From the NCBI GenBank assembly GCA_944470555.2, contig OX104129.1:67387747-67451746 (forward strand): a stretch of DNA of 64,000 nucleotides, read 5' to 3'. This stretch comes from Heterobilharzia americana. Lineage: Eukaryota; Platyhelminthes; Trematoda; Strigeidida; Schistosomatidae. Numbering within the stretch: the stretch's first letter is position 1; every line of letters begins with the position of its first letter. Both the position numbers and the translations under genes were made by a program. The notes below the pieces were generated by a model. That model did no database searches, had not been told where the DNA came from, and saw nothing but the letters and a program-made list of their open reading frames with translations. Positions 21,857-31,834 of the stretch are shown piece after piece.

Positions 21857-22080
21857 TTGACCCCCAGCGAATTTATGAGTAATATGATGTCATCATTGAT
21901 ATTGAAGCATTCAGATGAACACAACCACAACTTTGACCCGGATAAGATGGAAACACTACAACAAGCAAGCTTAAAAACTGCAACAGAATCCCTGAAAGTT
22001 TGGTGTTCGAATCAAATCACGATCAACAAACACATGGATATGAAACTAAAATATTGACTAATAAAAAGGGGTCAGCCAAT
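21857..22080 (+). pseudogene. PLE GIY-YIG C-terminal fragment
   Basis: The 66-codon ORF (21,857-22,057) has HSDEHNHNFDPDKMETLQQA, similar to the C-terminal part of the GIY-YIG domain at 763-981 (DNHDHKFDLENVDILQKAG) and to 25.86-26.0 kb. The catalytic GIY-YIG core is missing. The segment is in opposite orientation to the PLE tail just to its left, so two PLE pieces are joined here. Confidence 0.5.
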
Positions 22081-22229
22081 CTGAAATAGATCGGGCAAGT
22101 CAGTAACAAAAGTCGGATGGTAACAACAGTTATAGAAGACAAACTCTGATGAAAATGACCGAAACTTCACCCCTAACTGCAGCTCAATAACTTTTAAGGT
22201 CTGCAAATATGTCCCAAGATCTCTTTTGC

Positions 22230-23410
22230 TGAACAACTTAGCCAGGACGCATACTAGGTCCTGGCCCTATTTCTGTTTCTCTCAAAAGTAATACCATACT
22301 GTCCTCATTGAAGCTGGTGTTCCCCAAGGTGCCATCCTTTCCCCCAACCTTTTCTCTTTTTTTCTATGTGACTCACTATATTCGTCTAGTATCGGTTTTG
22401 TTAAACATGCTGATGATCTGACAGTTTCTGTGTGTCTCATCGTCATCAAATTGTTCCCATTTGAACGATTTCCCATCTACTACTGGACGATGGTCCTCAG
22501 TGAATGGTCTTGTGCTTAATTCCTCAAAATGTCAACCTATAAGCTTTAGTTTCACAGATGAATATAGCCTATGTAAACTGCTTAAATCTCATGATTCATG
22601 TGCATTTAATGGCTGTGTGTTGGAGAATGGTGCAAGTGTGATCTATCTCAGCGTATATTTTTCTTACTAGTTTCGCCAAACTTGCTTTATTAAGAGGCTG
22701 AAAGCATCTGGTATAACTCACCATCTTCCTTTATATCTTTTTAACTCCTGCATCTTGCCTTTTCTCCCGCATAATTACCCTTTATTCTTTCCTGAGTTAC
22801 TAAAAACAGACTATTCTGTATTGCTTAGAACTCTGAACATTGTCACCAAAATTAGTGATATATCTCTAGTTGAAACTGTTGTGAAGAAATATATTAAGTC
22901 ATGTAAATATTTGGGAGGAGTTATTTTATTAGACGACTAGCATCCTCTTCACTCAAAGCTCTTTACATGTCGATCATCAGACAAGACCAGGAGTAAGTAT
23001 GTAAGAGCTTATGTACATACTGTTATTGATCATTTAACATCTACAATACCGTATTTAGCTTGGATACTGTGCTAGGACGAAAATGTTAGAAATGAACTAA
23101 TGAGTTAACTTTTCTTTTTAAAGCAAACTAATAAAAGATTATAAAGCCTACTGTTATTTATATATTATGAATTCAATTATTAATGTGACTATTTACCTAA
23201 GTTACCCCTGCTTTTAAAAAAAAATAGGGTGTTGACATAGTAAATATTCTTACTTTTGATACATATACAATTTTTTTCCTTTCTTTTGTCATATGTAGTC
23301 ATATATGTGTCCAATCTCTGCACTATGACACACTGAAAAATCTGTACAGTATTCTCGAGATACCTTGGAATAAAGCCACCATAATAATAGTAATAATAAT
23401 AATTATTATT
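22230..23410 (+). pseudogene. CR1-like (SR1-type) LINE 3' half
   Basis: Plus-strand translation gives RT motif B (GVPQGAILSPNLF, about 22,316-22,355), motif C as HADDLTV (about 22,407-22,430), WSSVNGLVLNSSKCQPISF (ORF 22,461-22,670), then KRLKASGITHHLPLYLFNSC and, in ORF 22,755-22,940, LRTLNIVTKISDISL and YIKSCKYLGG. The text ends near TTGGAATAAAG followed by AAT/TAA repeats at about 23,365-23,416. This layout fits the CR1 clade (SR1 in schistosomes). The endonuclease and N-terminal RT are missing and frames are broken. Confidence 0.6.
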
Positions 23411-23420
23411 ATTAAATATC

Positions 23421-23735
23421 CTCTATGGACAATCATGCAACCAGCAAATGCTCTACTTCTTTGGGAAGTAAATGTTGAAGTCACCTAACCTTGTGATGTT
23501 ATGTCTTAGAATAAATCTTAAAACTCGAAGAACACTAAACAAATACCATTCTCAGCTTGAGCTAAAAGTGTCTTTTACTATCTCAAAATATAATCTGTTA
23601 AGTTGAGATAAAAACAAGGTGGACAAAATTTGTAGACTAAAACAACCTCACCTGATTTCATAGCGTTTTACCAACTATAAATGACCTGAAATAAATATGA
23701 GTAAAACGTGGGCACTGTATTGTGATCATTATTAT
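23421..23735. other. Intergenic, nothing recognised
   Basis: No identifiable feature. Confidence 0.45.
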
Positions 23736-24672
23736 TATGTATATTATTTGTCCATTGGGTTCCTAGTCGAACATACCGCTTCAGTAGCACGTCTCCATTT
23801 CACTCTCTTCTCTGCAATCTGTTCAATCTGGCTCCACAACTGCCAACAACCTCTCATTTCTTCCTCATACGACCTCCTCCATGTCACCCTCACCTCGGAT
23901 GTCCAACTCGTCGTTTCTCATCGGGGTTCCACTCGAGTACCTGGCCTGACGCATTATGTCCCTGAATGGTCTTCTCAGTGCATACCCATTCCATCTCCAC
24001 TTCCTTCTGCACATTTGTTCAGCGATAGGTTGTTGGTTGGTTCGTTGCCAGCCACAGTTCCTCGTTGCTTATTCTTTCTGGTCATTTGAGCTTCAGTATC
24101 AAGTGAGTGGGTGTAGGCAGTTGTTGATGAATGTCTGTAGTTTGTTGGAAATCCCTTTCGTAACGCTCCAAGTCTCTCAACCATCACATGGAGGCACTGA
24201 CTTGACTGACGTTGGTGTTGGAAATCAGGATCTTGTTCCACATGCTGAGTGAAGAAGATCTCCACACTGGTTTCAGGTTAATGAACGCCTGTCTTGCTTT
24301 TCCAAACCTGACTCTGAAGTCCTCGTCTTTGCCGCCCGTAGTTGAAACAGTGCTGCCTAGATGGGTGAAAGAGGCTACTCTCTTTAAGTTTCCCGCATTC
24401 ATGGTGATTAGAGTTTGCTGTTGTTGTTTGGGTATCTTCCTCACCTCTATCATCTCTACGTTCACTTGAAGTCCCATCTTCCCTGCCCCTTTTCTCAGCT
24501 TGTTGGATTTTGCCTGTACAACTTCGAGTTTGTGTGATATTAGGTACAAGTCATCGGCGAAATCTAAATCTTCTAGGATCTTTCCCTGGTCTAGCGTATC
24601 CCCCTCTTCTCGCTCCTCACTGTTTGCTGCATGATCCAGTCCACCACAATCAGGAAGATCATGGATGGTCGA
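23736..24672 (-). pseudogene. LINE 3' part (same family as 31.8-34.4 kb), truncated
   Basis: Minus-strand coding text in a 203-codon ORF (24,184-24,795) includes RT motif C as DFADDLYLIS, KSNKLRKGAGKMGL, KIPKQQQQTLITMNAG, FTHLGSTVSTTGG and FGKARQAFINLKPVWR. The C-terminal domain and 3' end continue to about 23,736 (GGACAAATAATATAC). The 5' end is truncated upstream of motif C at about 24,672, where it meets PLE sequence. The FADD aspartates are intact but the rest of the RT is missing. Confidence 0.75.
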
Positions 24673-25430
24673 CTGTAATTCCATTTTAGTCAGTTTATTA
24701 GAAATATCATACAGTGAAGGAACAATAACATTTACTGGATAACGTCTCAAACACAACTTATTGTCCATATTCATTTCAGGTAAATAACTACACAACTTTG
24801 AGACATGGTTTATATATTCCTAATTTTCTCTCCTTCCTTTGTGATGACAAGGGTAGTAGAATTTTCAATATATCTGGAACAGGTGCACAATCACTTCAAT
24901 TGCATGTATTTAGTGTTGATTCGATAAACAGAGATTCGGTTATCAATCTCTCCCTCTCTTCACCCAACTAAGTTAGTTTTCAACACAGTCGCTCTATCCC
25001 ACCTTATTGTGTGATTGTGCCAAGCTTTTCTCTAGACTTCTTATCTTATTAGGACCTACTAGTCTTGATTTAGCTAAGTTTTTGTGCTCCATTATTCTAA
25101 CCGCTGGGTGTTGATTGATTCAATGAACAAAGATTTTGTAATCAGTCTTTTTCTCTCTCCACCTAATTATATGGGGGTTTTATTCTACCCACCCTATCGT
25201 GTGGTTGTGTCTTAATGCATGCAGTGTAGTAGTCGAGTGTTTTTCTATATTATTCATCTTATCGCGGTCCGTCATTCTATATTTAGATAAATTCTTATGT
25301 CCCATTAATCTAACTGACGCTGACTGGATGTTTTGACATATGTACTTGACCTCACAGTCATTGGATGGAATTTGATAGATTAGATTATTTTGCTGAATTG
25401 GTTCTATCGGATATAATTAGTGTATGCCCT
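24673..25430 (-). pseudogene. PLE tail and GIY-YIG fragments, two pieces
   Basis: 24,673-25,100 matches the reverse complement of the plus-strand tail at 60.27-60.55 kb (GATATTTCTAATAAACTGAC, GGACAATAAGTTGTGTTTGA) and runs into a decayed GIY-YIG region near 25,020-25,110. From about 25,110 a second tail and endonuclease region begins (TTGTTCATTGAATCAATC, then AAGTACATATGTCAAAAC), homologous to the copy at 4.15-4.7 kb. No intact catalytic domain remains. Confidence 0.6.
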
Positions 25431-25641
25431 GCAAGAGATGTGTATTATTGACGAAGAGAAGATTCACTGTATTCTTATATATCTTTGGGTCAGTCGGGGG
25501 CGCAAAGAGCAGGAACAACGAAGGGCATTCTTAAACTTCTACAAAAAGTGTCAGAAAGTCTATACACTGGTGAAAGGACTCCATAAGACGCTTCAATTTC
25601 CTGATGAGTTCCTACAGTGGAATATATACCAGGGTTCATAG
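25420..25641 (+). CDS. Unrecognised 73-codon ORF
   Basis: Predicted protein is rich in K, L and F (RRAFLNFYKKCQKVYTLVKG, then KTLQFPDEFLQWNIYQ). The composition is more protein-like than its neighbours, but no domain is recognised. It could be the N-terminal region of a PLE, since PLE pieces lie on both sides, or a chance ORF. No convincing donor site follows it. Confidence 0.2.
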   Translation: MYALQEMCIIDEEKIHCILIYLWVSRGRKEQEQRRAFLNFYKKCQKVYTLVKGLHKTLQFPDEFLQWNIYQGS

Positions 25642-25849
25642 AAGTAAACCAATCGATCGTAAAGTGACATTTGTTTTACGCATAAACCGACTATCTTTCA
25701 TTCTCCATTGGTGCCGTTTCATAATTTGCCTTACGTTTGCAAACTTGTCTAAGTCCTTGAAAATTTTAGTGTCAACATTTTGAGTAGGATTTCTCCCTTC
25801 TGGTTGGTGTACATTTCGTTTAACATAGGCTAGTAGTGGAGCAACATCA

Positions 25850-26530
25850 TGTATCCTCGCTCATATCAACGCAAAAAGATAATTATAAACATGAATTCGA
25901 TTGAGAAAATGCGAATATCTTGGATAGAGGAAATACAAAGAATTTCAGAGAATGTTTAGAAACTCGGTACTCACATCAGTCAGTCAGTAGACAATGAAAA
26001 TATTGACATTGACTCGATCTATCAACCAATAAGAAAGAAACACGGGAATCAACAAGATATTCAGAGTTGATATTATCAGACAACCGATCGAAATATGTGT
26101 GGATGCATTGAAAGGATTTAGAAGGTAATGGCTAATGACTCCTGAGTTTAACATAATCTAGGAAAACACTCGGCTATTGCAATACACGCATTAACATACA
26201 ACCACATAATAGGATGGGATAAAACCATTGTACTTAAGTCCAATATAATAAAGTGGAGGGAGAGATTGACCACAGAATCTTTGTTCATCGAACCAACGAG
26301 CAACACATGTAATAGAAGTGACGCAACACCTATCCCAGAGGTATAGATGATTTCACTACCACTGAAAACAAATCATATGAGGTGACAGAACTAGAAAAAT
26401 TCAGATGTTGAAAGGAGTGTGATTCCATTGATATAATTTTGAGCAGTAATAATTTATGATCGAAACGTCACTAAGGAAATAATACTGGATCACTGTGTGT
26501 TATCAGTCAAACTGATAGATCTAATATGAA
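25850..26530 (+). pseudogene. PLE GIY-YIG C-terminus and 3' tail
   Basis: Translation near 25,860-26,060 gives HEFD.ENANILDRGN and DIDSIYQPIRKK, the PLE C-terminal endonuclease region. It is followed by a tail (GAATCTTTGTTCATCGAACC, then ATAATTTTGAGCAG...GATCGAAACGTCAC at 26,435-26,475) homologous to 4.14-4.44 kb. The GAAACGTCAC segment after a possible hairpin resembles the 3' half of a hammerhead, but CTGANGA is not seen. Confidence 0.55.
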
Positions 26531-26744
26531 ATTAAAGATGGGTTTATCTTATCTGTCGAATTCCGATTTACTTTCATCAGATAAAATCCTCAAGAGATCA
26601 CCTCCTATGAGGGTACGAATGCTTCTAGAGTTAGAAATGGAAGGGGTTTAACATTCTCCTGAAGACATGGTAAAAAAATGTCTAACAGAAGCATAAAATA
26701 AAGCGCAAAATGTGAAATTTTATCTCATAGTTCCAAACCTTGAT

Positions 26745-26823
26745 GTTAGCTATTGTAAGTTATTCAGTAGGATACCCTGGATCTAGGTTTCATACCTGCT
26801 AACACTCATGAGGAAGATGTCAT
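26745..26823 (-). repeat. F3 SINE, part split by the RTE element
   Basis: Minus-strand F3 ribozyme region (CATGAGTGTTAGCAGGTATG then GAAACCTAGATC). It ends in GATGTCAT (26,816-26,823), the left copy of the target duplication; the F3 sequence resumes at 30,712. Confidence 0.6.
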
Positions 26824-29800
26824 CCCTACCGTTAGCTGCTACCTTGACGTAGTGGTTGGGTTTGCATATCACAATGACCCAACGAGCTAGGCTGGTGGAA
26901 CGATTGTTCCCTCGAGGTCCTACCATACCAGAAAGGTCTGTTGGATAGCGGTTAGACGAAAAGCAGTTACCGTTATAGTGTAAATCGCTACACTATGGTG
27001 GGGGTCTGAGGGCGAAGTCGTACTGCTGCTAGCTGGATGGGGTGTAACAGCAGTAAGGTGTTTCCCCTGGATGACCAGCAGTGCCATGCTGATGCTGCCT
27101 TCTCAGTGGAAGGGGGGTTAGAAAAGGCCGGCCCCAAAAATAACACACTCCACCATGTCCAACGGTCTGCCGGGCCGGAGGTGTTGGTTCACTTGTCGTT
27201 TCCTTTCGACCATCTGGCCCCAAAAATACAGAAGTTCAAAATAATCATACTCAAAAGGCGTCGTGTGACAGGCCTCAAGCAGATGTCCAATGGGCTCTGC
27301 GGTCACACAAATCTCTTTCAGGTACCTTAAGAAGAAATAGCCTTCCACGGTGTGGGCAGCTGGGAAGTGTCAACCGCCCTCACAACTCAATCAGCACTCA
27401 AGTTTCTTCTGACTGCTATCCACCTCCTCCATCATTACCTTCTTATCTTCCTTCACGTCTCTTAATTAATGATGCTACATCATCTTCAATTTCTCCTACC
27501 TCTGCAGCCTTCGACAACGATCTGAGTTCACAGAACAGCATCCCTGGTCTCCTTAAACCACGCTCCAAATTACATATTGGAGCCTTCAATGTCCACACCC
27601 TCCGTCAAACTGGTCAACAGGCTTTGTTAGCAAAGACTTTAGCAACTCGGGGCATGGATGTGTGCTGTGTTTGTGAGACACGCATACAGGACCCAAGTGT
27701 GGTTATTCACCTGACCTCTCCTGACCAATCTGGTGAATTTCTCATGGTCTTGCAGGTGTAGGCATAGCACTAAGCACTAAGGCAGAAAACTCACTACTAG
27801 ACTGGATCCCAGTTGATAGTCGCCTCTGCGCTATGAGGCTGAACGGCACAGTGAGAACTAAAAGGAATAGTGAGACTCGCCGTTGTCTCTTTGTAATCTC
27901 TGCTTACGCACCCACTGACTGTAGTTCGGATGAAGTGAAGGACGAGTTCTACCATAAACTGTCTAACCTCCTCTCGAAAGCCAAACGTTCGGACGTAGTG
28001 GTTGTTGCAGGTGACCTCAACGCACAGGTGGGTAGACTGAGTGAGGCAGAAAGGCACTTAGGTGGCACTTTCGGAATCCCAGCTGAACGTACAGATAACG
28101 GTGATCGCCTATTACAACTATGCTCAGATAACCGCCTATTTTTAGCCAGCACAAATTTCAGACATAAAGAAAGGCACTGTCTGACCTGGCGTCCACCGAG
28201 CTCGACTCAGCGATGGACACAGATAGACCACATTGCTATTAGTCATCGCTGGAGAGGATCGGTGGAAGACTGCCGCTCCTTCTGGAGTACGTGTTTGGAC
28301 AGCGATCATGCGTTGGTCCGAGCACGTATATGCCTGCGTCTCAATGGACGTAGAAAAAATTTGGCAACAAAACCACTACGAGTTCTGCTGGACAACGAAA
28401 ACACCAAAGCCGTGTTCAGTGAGAAGTTGGCTAGGCAGTTATCGGAACAAAAGACTGTCACTCATCCAGAAGAAGCTTGGTGCCATCTTCAGTCTACTGT
28501 AAAAGCAGCACTGGAGACTGTAGCCGACTCCAAGATAATGGCTAAAAAGAGCCAGTGGATATCAGCAGCTTCTTCCAAACTAATGGATGCACGTGAATGC
28601 ATCCCTGCAGGCTCTGAGTACAATGAAGAGCGAGCGCAACTTAAAAATAAACTGACGAAAAGTCTGCGCAACGATCGTGAACAGTGGTGGGCAGCAAAGG
28701 CTAAAGAGATGGAAAAGGCAGCGGCGATCGGTAACAGTAGACAGTTATTTAGACTTATTAAGGAGACTGGGGGGAAATGGTCAACAACAGTTAGTGAGGT
28801 TATAGCGGAGAAGGACGGATCGGCGATTCACTCGCAGGGAAGGCGACTGGGACGATGGGCAGAACACTTTGAGGAACAGTTTAACTGGCCTCCAGCCACC
28901 ATTGCGCTGCCCGCTATCCAGTCGGACCCTGAATGGGACATAGAGACAGGTCCCCCAACACTAGAAGAAGTTGAGAAAGCGGTAGGTAGCCTGAAACGGG
29001 AAGGGCAGCAGGACCAGACGGACTACCTGCTGAGGTATACAAGAATGGTGGTAGAGTTCTCTTAGTCAGGCTAACGGAAGTGTTAGCCAGTATATGGGAA
29101 TCAAATACGATCCCCTCCGACTGGTCTAAGTCACTCATCATCCCAGTCTTCAAGAAAGGCGAGAAGTCCTCTTGTGATAACCACAGAGGAATCAGCCTGA
29201 CAAACATAGTGTCTAAGATCCTAAGTTCTATAATTCTCCGACGCCTGAGTGGAGCTCGGGAACAGCAAGCCCGAGAAAACCAGGCAGGCTTTAGACCTGG
29301 CCGTGGATGTATCGACCAAATATTCACACTGCGCCAGGTCCTGGAACATAGGCATGCTTACAGACGCCCGACAATAGCTGTATTTCTCGACCTGAAGGCG
29401 GCATTTGACTCCGTTGATCGAGAAGTCTTATGGCAGTGTCTGTCACTGAAAGGCGTGCCTAGTAAGTACATCACCTTATTGAAAGCTCTCTACTCGAACA
29501 CTTGTGGGCATGTTAGAGCCTATGGTGAGTTGTCCAGGGAGCTATACTCATCAAGTGGTGTCCGTCAAGGATGCCCACTATCCCCATTCTTATTTAATTT
29601 TATCATAGATATTCTTATGGAGGTTTCCCTCTCGTCACCTAATTACAAAGACGTTGACCGGATCACAGGTGAATTTTCCTTAGATCTAGAATATGCAGAT
29701 GACATAGTCCTGTTAGGTGAAGACGCTGACAAGATGCAGAGTCTTCTGAACACTTTGAGTGGGAATTTGAGAATGTTTGGGATGCGATTTTCACCACCCA

Positions 29801-30711
29801 AATGCAAATTTTTGCTCCAGGACTGGTCTTCAGCGGTACCGCGGTTAACAATAGAGAGTGAAGTGGTTGAGTGTGTTGACCACTTCACTTACCTGGGAAG
29901 TAGGATCAACCCGGTGGGTTAGTTGCCGATGAGATTTCTGCACGGATACAAAAGGCTCGATTGGCTTTTGCCAATTTGCGCCACCTATGGCGCCGCCGTG
30001 ATATTCGTTTGTCTATTAAGGGTCGCGTGTACTGCACAGCAGTCCGCTCTGTTCTACTGTATGGCTGTGAAACATGGCCATTGAAAGTGGAAGACATGAA
30101 AAGGTTTCAGGTTTTGACCACCGTTGCCTTCGTAGTATAGGACGTATTCCGTGGTGTCACCATGTGAGTAATGCAGAAGTTAGGTGTAGAGTTTTAGGGA
30201 GAAGAGGTAAGTCAGTCGACGAGGTTGTGAACCTTCATCGACTGAGATGGTTGGGACACGTACTACGTATGCCTAGTCACCGATTGCCTCGTCACACAAT
30301 GTTGGCTGAGGTGGGTTCAGGCTGGAAAAAGGCCCGAGGTGGCCAGACTAAAACATGGCACCAATGTATGAAGTCTCTGACTGTTGGTTTAAGCCATGTA
30401 GGACGATGCAGACTAGGTGGTTGGGGTCCACGGGACAAGAGGAACCAGTGGTTGGAGACCCTAGGTGATATGGCTCAGAACCGAAGTCAGTGGCGCAGAT
30501 GTATACACACATTATCCTCATCTTAACAACGCTATACCGAATCTCACTATTTTGTCACTCCTCTTTCCTTTCTTCTCGTACTTTATATTTCTTTTGACTG
30601 CATTCACTTATCTTCATCCTTCACCTCACTACCTTTTACTTGATGTGCTGATATGAGGTGTGGCAACTCGGACCGTTACGCAGTAATGCCTGGTCCTATG
30701 TTGATAATGAT
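26824..30711 (+). mobile_element. RTE-clade LINE (SR2-like), full length, inactivated
   Basis: A 3888-bp element bounded by an 8-bp direct repeat GATGTCAT (26,816-26,823 and 30,712-30,719). The 5' untranslated region (26,824 to about 27,560) begins CCCTACCGTTAGCTGCTACC. The coding part runs about 27,570-30,526. The short 3' end finishes in GTTGATAATGAT. RTE elements are typically short, with one long ORF and a 3' end of short repeats. The size and domain order fit SR2/SjR2 of schistosomes. At least four frame disruptions make it non-autonomous. It inserted into an F3 SINE, so it is younger than that SINE. Confidence 0.85.
27570..30526 (+). pseudogene. RTE ORF: AP endonuclease, RT, C-terminal domain, frameshifted
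   Basis: The endonuclease starts near 27,573 (IGAFNVHTLRQTGQQ), with the catalytic Glu in VCETRIQD. A frameshift near 27,735 precedes the open frame from 27,833 (VISAYAPTDC, VVVAGDLNAQVG, then IDHIAIS and SDHALV at the active site). A second frameshift near 29,000 (AAGPDGLP region) leads to the RT frame 29,080-29,922: NHRGISL, QAGFRPGRGC, motif A FLDLKAAFDS, motif B SGVRQGCPLSPFLF, motif C EYADDIVLLG and FTYLGS. Further shifts occur near 29,915 and 30,115, followed by LRWLGHVLRMPSHRLPRH and the C-terminus (ORF 30,074-30,526). Catalytic residues are present, so decay is recent and mainly by indels. The encoded activities would nick the target and copy RNA by target-primed synthesis. Confidence 0.85.
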
Positions 30712-30800
30712 GATGTCATTGCAGTCATAAAGTAAGTGGTGTTTATTCTGTGATTCAAAGCTGAGTTACTCAGCGCCGATATCGAAGATTGTACTAAGAA
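30712..30800 (-). repeat. F3 SINE, second part split by the RTE element
   Basis: Continues the F3 copy interrupted at 26,823: minus-strand text matching the stretch between B box and ribozyme (TCACAGAATAAACACCAC). It starts with the right copy of GATGTCAT. Confidence 0.55.
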
Positions 30801-31019
30801 CTAGACTATGCACATTATTCGACCACTAACGATGGGATTAATCTATCCATAAAATGAGTATTGAGGACTGGACAGCCAAAGCAGTGACTCACCGTATACT
30901 TGAATCCTTCAAGCTTTTATATAGCGCGGTAATTTGAAGCGTATACACAAAGAAATTTGTAGAAATCGCTTATATGAAACTGGATTGCTTTAATTTATAG
31001 GCAGTAAAATCTTTTATGA

Positions 31020-31165
31020 TAGTAGGGAAATCCAGTACGCTCGTTCCGTCCTATTTGAGACTCGTCAGCTGAATGTAGCCGTACCTCGTTAGCGGTGTTA
31101 TTCCCACTGGGACTCGAAACTCATACCGATTGCTTCAAGCACCAATGTGATATCTAACAGGTCAT
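31020..31165 (-). repeat. F1 SINE, left half of inverted pair
   Basis: Minus-strand ribozyme at 31,027-31,075 with CTGACGA and GTCT/GGAC but GGAAC for GAAAC. A truncated head follows, with B box near 31,100-31,115 (CGAGTCCCAGTGGGAATAAC). Confidence 0.75.
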
Positions 31166-31265
31166 CGTGGCACGATAGCTCATATGCTAATGGAGGTCGA
31201 GCAGTTCGATCCACTGTAACAGTGATGAATTTCATGCACATCCACAAATAGTAACAACTAATATC

Positions 31266-31458
31266 GTTGTAAAAGAGGTGGCTATCATGTCTCAGCGGTC
31301 TAGTGGATAACGCCTTGACGTTTGAAGCGACTGGTACCAGACTTTAGTCTCAGTAAGTATAACATCACTCATCGGGGTGTAGGTGCATCCAGCTGATGAG
31401 TCCCTAAAAGGGTGTGACGCGCTTCTTTGATTCATCTGCTAGCCACAACCAAGTAAAT

Positions 31459-31505
<47 letters not shown>

Positions 31506-31540
31506 GGCAGTATCGAGGTATCCACATAGAAGCCTATAGG
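31266..31540 (+). repeat. F1 SINE, right half of inverted pair
   Basis: Head GTCTCAGCGGTCTAGTGGAT (A box), weak B box, ribozyme at 31,386-31,432 with CTGATGA but GTGAC in place of GAAAC, then GCTAGCCACAACCAAG. A (TA)n at 31,462-31,502 follows and the tail resumes with CAGGCAGTATCGAGG. Confidence 0.75.
31462..31502. repeat. (TA)n microsatellite in SINE tail
   Basis: About 41 bases of TA inside the F1 tail, where other copies have a short AT-rich link. Confidence 0.95.
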
Positions 31541-31796
31541 CCAATGCAGGTTTAACAATATGATCCAGTATAACAACGGAGAATTACAAGCATATCAACA
31601 AGTCGTAGTAAAATCTTTTGTTTGTTGAATCCATGCAATAAGTAAAAATACTTGAAAGCAGCTAATATCTCATAAGAATATCGGTGATCATCCTTTGTTT
31701 TGTATTTACGTTGTGATTTGGGATAAATATGAAATTAATATTTGGTTAAAACGATGAAGATTAAAGCGGAGTAGTTGAATATTGACTACTGTACAA

Positions 31797-31800
<4 letters not shown>

Positions 31801-31834
<34 letters not shown>

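Noticed and set aside
28914..29327. 137-codon minus ORF inside the RTE element
   Set aside because: It is the antisense shadow of the RT coding region.
26824..30711. An intact, currently mobile RTE element
   Set aside because: Borders and catalytic motifs are good, but at least four frame breaks separate endonuclease, RT and C-terminal parts.
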